From Artemia franciscana (taxonomy: Eukaryota; Arthropoda; Branchiopoda; Anostraca; Artemiidae), in the NCBI RefSeq assembly GCF_032884065.1, contig NW_027062693.1, positions 372,001-436,000 of the forward strand: a DNA stretch of 64,000 nt, read 5' to 3'. The notes below the pieces were generated by a model. The model did no database searches and was not told where the DNA came from. It saw nothing but the letters and a program-made list of their open reading frames with translations. This document shows, piece after piece, positions 57,138 through 64,000 of the stretch. Position 1 is the stretch's first letter. The number at the start of each line of letters is the position of its first letter. A program made the translations under genes and the position numbers.

Positions 57138-58385
57138 ATATCAATTTCTTCACCTTTGTGCAGTAGAAAGACTTAAAAACAAATCTTTGTCAGTATAAGG
57201 AAGTTTAAATATTGAATTTTTCAGCCCTGTTGTGACAACACAATCCTGAAACATTATTTCAACATCTTAAACAAGCTATGATTTTAAGTTAACCCTTCTT
57301 TTCAATATGAAATGAAGATTTTTCACCTCCCAATTGGCTTTTGTGGTAATACGAACAGATTCTCGTGATAAATCTAAATTAAATTAAATGTTTTAGGTAG
57401 TATTCGTCGTCAGTAAAACATAACAGACACCACACAAAGTAACAGAAACTTTGTTTTGAACTTTGTTTGGAAAAAGGCACAGTCTTAACAACTCTAGTAT
57501 TAAAACTTGTTTGGAACTTGTTTGCGAACTAGTATTGTATTTGTTTTGAACTTATTTGGAAAAAGACACAGTCTTAACAACCCTAGCATTAAGAACCAAT
57601 TACAAAAATAACTTTAAAGTGTTACAATGTCCCAACCCCAACGGGAGCAAGCGGTCTAAGCCCTAGCTCCAAATCTGTAACTACGTTAGGAGGAAACGCG
57701 CCCCTTGTGCCCCCACCTGGATCCGCCCCTTCCTGAGATTTTGTTTAACAGCGCTATCTATATCTCAAATTACATGAAGAAAAGAGTCAATAGACTCAGT
57801 GCTCACGATGTCTGGAAAGGAATCAGAAAATAATAAAAATCTTAGAATATAAAGAGATCTATAAGCGAATTACTTTTAACTAAAATTAAAAGTCAAAAAG
57901 ACCACTGAGGAGGCAGAGAAAAAAAGAGCAAGGGACTAATCCGACTATCGCAAGCCTACTGTTACTCTTTAAATTACCTTGCGTGAACTTTCTCATTCCA
58001 AGCATGGAATGCATGCATGGACTGAACGGCACTAACATGAAGAGTGTTCGAGAGTCATAATTGACAATAAAATTTTACTTTTCAGCTTCTTTTTGAGTTG
58101 AAAGCAAAAAGTTATACTAACTTTAAAACTTAAATGAAAAATAACAAAATACTATTTTTCAACTGACAACAAAACATAATGACTTCGTTTAATAATAAAA
58201 ACAAGTAATAGGGTGAAACGAGTTTTGATCATTAATCTTCTTGAGCTTGAACTTCTGTTTTCTTCCATTTTTTTTGCCTTTGACATAAATTCTTCATGTA
58301 TGTCCCAGGATGCATGCAATTGTATATATTCGCTTTGATTATTTTATTTTTCTTTTATTTAAAATTTTCTCCTTTTTTTATCTAG

Positions 58386-58424
<39 letters not shown>

Positions 58425-60166
58425 ATTTATTTGCTTATTTCGCCTTGTAAAATGAGCCATAATGGTCAGTAATTGTAAGTAGCATCTGAAATACTTACTT
58501 TATTAGTATGACTGATGCACTTCAAAGAGCGCCGAGCGGATAAAAGTTAAAAAGGAAGAAAATCTATTAGACAAAATGGACAGCAAAGTGAGCTAAACAT
58601 ATTTTTGTAAAAAAAATCCAAAAATAAAGATGGTCTTTCTTTCGAAGGAGTGATTAATCCACCACTAAAAGACAAACATACCACTCGGTTTTCTATTCAA
58701 TGCTCTTTCTAAATACTATAATTTCTATAATCACAAGAGTGTCCTATCCTAATTATGAAACCTCTTTTTTTATTTATGAAATTTGGCATTATCTAGATGA
58801 AAAGCAAGTAAAAAATAATGAAAACTAAGAAAAAGGAGTCAAATAATAAAGCAGTCTTTGGCACAAAGCATAAGGCTATACGCCTTCACTATTGGGGGAG
58901 AGGGTGGGACACAAAATGTACCATTTTGATAAAACGGTTGGTTCTTTGAATTTTAGATTTACTTTTTAGCCAACAAATTAATCTCCTCTTCGAAAAACTA
59001 TCGAAAAGAATTTTAACTTTGGTTGATACCACAACAAGCATGCAATTGATTAAAGTGATTTTAAATGTATCAAGGGATATCAGCATCAATTGTAACACCA
59101 AAGAAACCTCCCTAAAACCAAAACTAGATTTGAATTTCTTTATCTGTCAATATGACAAACAATTTGCAGTTTAATTTAATTCTCTTTCGAAACAGCGGGC
59201 TTGTGCTCTGTAAAGCTTTAAAATCATATTGACATTTTGTCGTTGTTCGACAATAGAAAAAAGACAAAAATTCTTTCTCGTATATTTTCCTTGTCAACAG
59301 AGAAATTGTAAATTCCAGCAGTAAATTCAATCTGGAAGTTAAATTAATACCAATAATTTTCAAAAATGATGGCTTGTCTGTGCTTAAGAAAAGTAAGAAG
59401 CATTAAAAGCAGTAAATTAAATAGATGATAGAGCTCCGTTTTCACGAACAGGGTTTCAAGGGGGTTTGACAAAATGACTTTCAGGCTCTTAGCGCTAAAC
59501 TTAGTAAATATTTAAAGTATATCCATCTCAGGGTTCTAATCATGTCGAACATGGGCTCTTCAAAATCAGAAGCGCTAAAATAACATGATTGAGTGCGGAT
59601 TCTGATAGACATTATCACAATTACTGAAAACAGTAGCGTAAACAGCCCTTGTCCTACCCTGTGTTGAGTATGGGGTGGCATGATTATGAGGTCTATCAGT
59701 ATTAAAGTGTGATATTAGAAAATTAGGCATAATAAGCGTGCTCGATAGGCTGTTCCGAGTCAACAAAAAGAAAGAACAAATGATACACTAACTTATAACA
59801 GAACACCTGAGACATCTATTTTTATGAATCATAGATAGCACTAAATCTAAATTCCTCTGCCCGCCTATTGTATTTAATTCAAAATTAGTCCTCAATCGAA
59901 TCTCTGTGAGAAAGCTAGTGAACCCTGTATTGTATAAGATTTACGTGTTGGATAAAAGAAGTCTTTTTCACTCTCATGATAAAGTGAATAATAATTTATA
60001 GTTTGTGCTGTTTTTGTTGTTACATACTATTGAACAACCTATTTCGAAAAGAATTCAGAACCATGAATCAACTCACTTTCCTTTGTTGCTTGTTTGCAGG
60101 TAATTATTCTTTTTGTGAACAACAATTTTTGGCTTTGGTAATTTTAGGGTTATTGTCACTAATTTG
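57138..60166. other. Long AT-rich spacer
   Basis: No gene is supported. GAACTTGTTTGGAAAAAGGCACAGTC-like sequence is duplicated at about 57460-57490 and 57545-57570. A (TA)16 run lies at 58390-58421. A minus-strand frame around 59480-59766 has a peptide-like run (TDRPHNHATPYSTQGRTRAV) that I cannot place. Confidence 0.4.
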
Positions 60167-60792
60167 GGTAAAATTCTAGTTAATTGACTTCTTGCTATCT
60201 CGGAAAGGGTTTAGGTTAGGAAAATTAAACTTTCAGGGATGGGTGTACAGGCTAAAGTATGTCCCGGGAAGGTATTTTAAAGTACCCACCTCCACTCCTT
60301 CTCCCTCTAGAGGGCCCTGACATTTGCCTACATGACAGGTCTATACCTATTGAAATTTTGACAAAACAGCATTTTACCCTAGTTTTCAGTTACTAGTTGC
60401 TTTTTCTCTGCCTTTAGTTCTGAAAATGCAATTTCTGTTATTTGAGTAGAATTTTGAGCCATATCATTTTTTTTTTCAAAATTTAGGAAATGTATTTGCG
60501 TATATTTAAAACCTTAGAAAATGGAATTGAGCAAAGTTATGAAGCTAAAAACAATCTTGTTATACTTCAATTAAGCAGAAGATTTATTTTGCAAGGTTTC
60601 ACTTTTATAACACACATATTTTTAAAGGTCATCAAAGGTCAGGGCCCTCTAGATGGAGAAGGAGTGGAGGTAGTTGCTTCAAAATACCTTCCCAGGACAT
60701 AATTTAGTCTGTAGATTCATCCCTGAAAGTTTCATTTTTCTAACCTAAACCCTTTCTGAGATAGCAAGAAGTCAATTAACTAGAATTTTACC
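60167..60792. mobile_element. Long-terminal-inverted-repeat (foldback) element, 626 bp
   Basis: The left arm (60167-60322) starts GGTAAAATTCTAGTTAATTG and runs to AGAGGGCCCTGAC. The right arm (60637-60792) is its reverse complement with scattered mismatches, ending in CAATTAACTAGAATTTTACC. The arms are about 156 bp and the spacer is about 314 bp with no coding frame. The flanks read AATTTG and AATTTC, so a short A/T-rich target duplication is possible but unproven. This looks like a MITE or foldback DNA element. Confidence 0.8.
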
Positions 60793-61591
60793 AATTTCTG
60801 TAATGTAATTTCTGAATAATTTCTATATTCCTATGAAATAAACTTATCCATATGTCCATGGTCTCTAGTTTTGTCTGTCTTGCTTTGGTAACTTTTATGT
60901 TCATAAAGAAACCTTTTGTCTGACCCTGTAATCCCACTAACATCCTTTTTTTTAATTATCCCAATATTCATACCTTTCAATAATGAAGCCAAGATTTATG
61001 AATGACATTTATTTTTTCTTGATTACAAGTTCACATTTGTACTATGGAGGCAGAAAATTGAAACTGCAAGATATTGATTTGAAAAACTTTTATCAACACT
61101 TAATTTTTCTCTACTTTTGCCTATGAATACTACGTCTTTAAATCTTTGCTGAATTTATCTTACTGATAGGAAAGGGGCTGTTTTTTTTTTTTTTAATTGT
61201 AAATCTTAGTGATTGGCCAATCACAAATTTTATGTTTGAAACTTGAACATTGTTCAACTTGAGAAATTACACGTGATATATAATTGGCACTATAGTTGTA
61301 CATAGTTTGGGAGCCTGGGCATTGAACATTAATTCTGATATTTATCATAAAAAAATTGAATTCAGAAATTAATCAAGCAAAAGATGAAAAACAATTTGCA
61401 ACTATAACATAAAAACCGAATCAGGAGGGAGGGGGTTGCTCTGGATGGGTTTCAGAACATGATAGGGGTATTTTTAAGCTTGTTTTATAATTTTTCCCAG
61501 GGAGGGGTTCTATGTAATGGTATAACTCAAAGAGTGGATTTTCTAAATTGAATAATTGTTGTTCAGTACTTTTGAACTAGATAACTTCGAA
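60793..61591. other. AT-rich spacer
   Basis: No gene or shared repeat was recognised. Confidence 0.4.
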
Positions 61592-61694
61592 GACCACACT
61601 GCTTTTCCATGACGAAAGTAAAACAGTTCAAAATCAGATTTTGTATCTGTTCACTGTCAATAAAAAGGTTTCATCCCTATTTTGAACTGTTTTA
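61592..61694. repeat. Hairpin beside a shared 19-mer
   Basis: GACCACACTGCTTTTCCAT at 61592-61610 also forms both arms of the hairpin at 9393-9508. Directly after it, GTAAAACAGTTCAAAAT (from 61619) and ATTTTGAACTGTTTTAC (ending 61694) are perfect complements of 17 bases around a loop of about 43 bases. Confidence 0.75.
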
Positions 61695-61784
61695 CTTAAG
61701 TACTTTTGAAGATAGTGTTGTAAGACACATTGTCCCTCCATAAAAAAGAGTACACTTTTAAAAAAGAGCACCCGAGAGTGGGGT

Positions 61785-61882
61785 TCCTCCCGAGGGCTTA
61801 TCAGGCAAGCCTCCCCATCTCCTACCGATTCACATCTATGGATGTCTTCAGTAGGTGGGTTCTCTATCCAGAGTCTGAAAAT
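61785..61882 (+). repeat. 98-bp direct repeat, copy 1
   Basis: GGGCTTATCAGGCAAGCCTC, CCCATCTCCTACCGATTCAC, ATCTATGGATGTCT and GGGTTCTCTA recur at 63078-63178 with few changes. Confidence 0.88.
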
Positions 61883-63077
61883 ATAAAAGAGTACACATTA
61901 AAGAAATTAATATCGGGAGTGGGGCTTATAAGGCTAATGAAAATGTCGAATGAAACAAAACAGATCTTTTGGAAGGACAACATCTTCCCTTCTTCAGTGC
62001 TACAAGAGCATTGACTGTTCTTCTATAGTGCTGAAAAGGGAAAAAGTACTTTTGGCTACTTGCATGCTATTCAGTAGTTTTCATGCTATGATCAACAGGG
62101 TAATTTGAGTTTCACACCAATGTAGCTGCTCCAGGCATCTGGAAAAAAAGTTGATGGAGCACTTTGAGTTTGTGAATTTGTTTTTAGCGAACCATGAAAA
62201 AACCACAGATAAAAATTTGAACACAATTGTCGCTTAATACTTCATGCTTTGTTGTTTCGATGTTTTGACTATTATATTAATTAATTATTATTAAGTTGAT
62301 ATTGATTAATATTAATCGACTTGGAAAAAGATTTAGACTAGTATATTACTCACATTTCTTAATTAAAAAAATTCGCTAAATAAGATTCAATTCCTGGTGT
62401 ATAGTGCCTATTCCAGCTCATGACGAGGGATATTTTCTAAGACAACACTCCAGATATCGGAAGACAGAGTAATGACAGTGGTCAAATATGGCTCTGTAAC
62501 GTGGGAGATTCAAAAGCCCAAGGAAAATTTGTGAATTTTTTTCTAAGGGGTTCTTGTTAGACTGATAGTATTCCAAATAGCAAGCGGTAAGAACAATTAT
62601 TATTCGATCCCACTCTCTAGCGGGGTGGTCAGATGGGGCGAATCTGCACCATTCCAGTGCTTTTTTAAGGCGGTTGCGTATTGAACTTTTTAAATCGTGC
62701 ATTTTTTAGGGGGGGGGGGTCTCGTTTTACATGCAGGATGCTAGATTGCCAAATATACGTATTTCTGGCCATCCATCTGAGGATATTGCGAAGTAGGTCG
62801 CCCCTGAATGGGATGGAAACAAAATAAGAAAGGATTTAAAGAAGAGGGTAAGTCTATTTGGGGGGGGGTGTTAAAGAGTAAATGAGGCACATTGTGTTGG
62901 CCTATGGCCCTTACCGAGAAGTGGGTAATGGATTCACTTTCCAAGTGGAGCAATTTTTGCGACAATGTGTGAATGTGGAAAGTACAGATTCTTTCCGAAG
63001 ACCGAATTCATCGGTCTAAAAGGGTCCTACGTTTAAGTAGGGGATTTGATGACGTTATATTTTAGGACACTATTATT
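61883..63077. other. Region between the direct repeats
   Basis: A 94-codon minus-strand frame (62418-62702) has an unusual, non-repetitive composition (KALEWCRFAPSDHPAREWDR). It has no motif I recognise and no neighbours to support it. Poly-G runs lie at 62709 and 62861. A terminal-repeat element is possible but unproven. Confidence 0.35.
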
Positions 63078-63178
63078 GGTTCCTCCAGAGGGCTTATCAG
63101 GCAAGCCTCCCCATCTCCTACCGATTCACATCTATGGATGTCTCAAATAGGCGGGTTCTCTAGCCAGAGTCTGAAACT
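63078..63178 (+). repeat. 98-bp direct repeat, copy 2
   Basis: This is the partner of 61785-61882. The two are about 1.29 kb apart and in the same orientation. Confidence 0.88.
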
Positions 63179-64000
63179 ATAGGGAAAATATTGTCAAAAA
63201 TTGACTTCACGTGACAATCCAATTGCAGAACTTGATTTAGCTTTTTTTGTTATTGTGGATTTGACAATTTTGTTTTCGGGAAACAATCTCGGGAAAGTTT
63301 TAAGACTCAGCGTTCCTGTCTTGTCAGCTAATAGTCTTATACACAAAGAGTCGATTAGCGAATTCTCCAAAGGGGACTAGCCATAATCAAGAGCTAAATC
63401 TATGATTTGACTATGAAATTTATTAAATTTTAAAGCCGGCAGCACTACAAGGAACTCCCAAAGCTACCGCATTGCACATTATGACATTTCCTTTGAGCTG
63501 ATTTTTAGTGTTTTCCCGGCGCGTATGCTAGAACATTTTTAGGGACTTCCCTTTCCTCAACTTAAAAAAGATTGTTCTGTTTAATAAAAAAAAAACAACA
63601 GAATTAACTTTCTAATGATGTCAGTTTCATTAAAACTGATAATATCTGGCAGAAAATGAGAAAAGTGGAATTGACGAGGAACACGACAGGAATACAATTG
63701 GGTATTGTAGGATTTTTCGTCGTTAGTGTCCTAAAATGTGGATTATTCACTGTCTTATTTACTCTCTTGTTGCCCTCTGATTTTTACTTTCTTTGTGTGC
63801 AATTAAATCATAATGATAATTATCTGAAAATAGTTGTTATTAATTCACAATAAAATCTGTATTTGGATGTTATTGATTTAATCATTCACTCTTTTCACGA
63901 CTCCATTTTTTTGCCAATTTGTATTTTATGTTAACAATCCGATGGGTTAGAGGATTATCAGTCCAATCCGGATTATAAGGATTATCTTTTCTTTTGAAAA
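63179..64000. other. Terminal AT-rich spacer
   Basis: No gene is recognised. A 65-codon + strand frame at 63656-63853 has a hydrophobic stretch but nothing else to support it. Confidence 0.4.

Noticed and set aside
62418-62702. 94-codon minus-strand frame
   Set aside because: No motif, no homologue I recognise and no supporting context. It was left as an unplaced frame.

Overview
This is a eukaryotic window: AT-rich, gene-poor and crowded with interspersed and tandem repeats. Low-complexity tracts (TA, poly-C, poly-T), tRNA-derived SINEs, degraded LINEs and Helitrons fit an animal genome. The two host proteins fit an arthropod. My best guess is a crustacean with a large repeat-rich genome, such as a brine shrimp (Artemia), but nothing in the window proves the species.

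Only two host protein-coding genes are convincing, both on the + strand and both without introns. The first (14042-14952) is a phospholipid phosphatase of the PAP2/wunen type. All three catalytic motifs are present, but one single-base frameshift lies near 14231. The second (18522-20774) is a complete, open 750-codon AMP deaminase with every metal-binding and catalytic residue I could check. Intronless copies of genes that usually have introns suggest retroposition, although I see no clean poly-A tail at either.

Layout. 1-2350: AT-rich sequence with copies of a small dispersed repeat (family D). 2352-5110: a copy of the main interspersed repeat (family A), split by a minus-strand Helitron at 2589-4248. 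5150-5712: a second A fragment ending in a palindrome. 6110-8435: a diverged tandem array of about 275-bp units related to the inside of family A. 8436-11095: a second array whose units carry (CTA)n, interrupted by a 551-bp insertion with a 14-bp target duplication. 11190-13075: SINEs and a 173-bp tandem duplication. 13416-17637: another family A copy, apparently split by the phosphatase gene, its 3' flank and a second Helitron. 18522-20774: AMP deaminase. 20775-42860: mostly unrecognised AT-rich sequence with short tandem arrays and further copies of families A, D and F. 43290-57137: remains of three LINE types plus a SINE. 60167-60792: a long inverted-repeat element. 61592-63178: a hairpin and a 98-bp direct repeat.

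The two genes belong to unrelated pathways (phospholipid signalling and purine nucleotide turnover), and I see no operon-like or functional link between them. I found no rRNA, no intact tRNA gene, no CRISPR array and no convincing LTR or virus-like element. The most interesting material is the apparently uncharacterised family A element, its derivatives, and its relation to the phosphatase copy.
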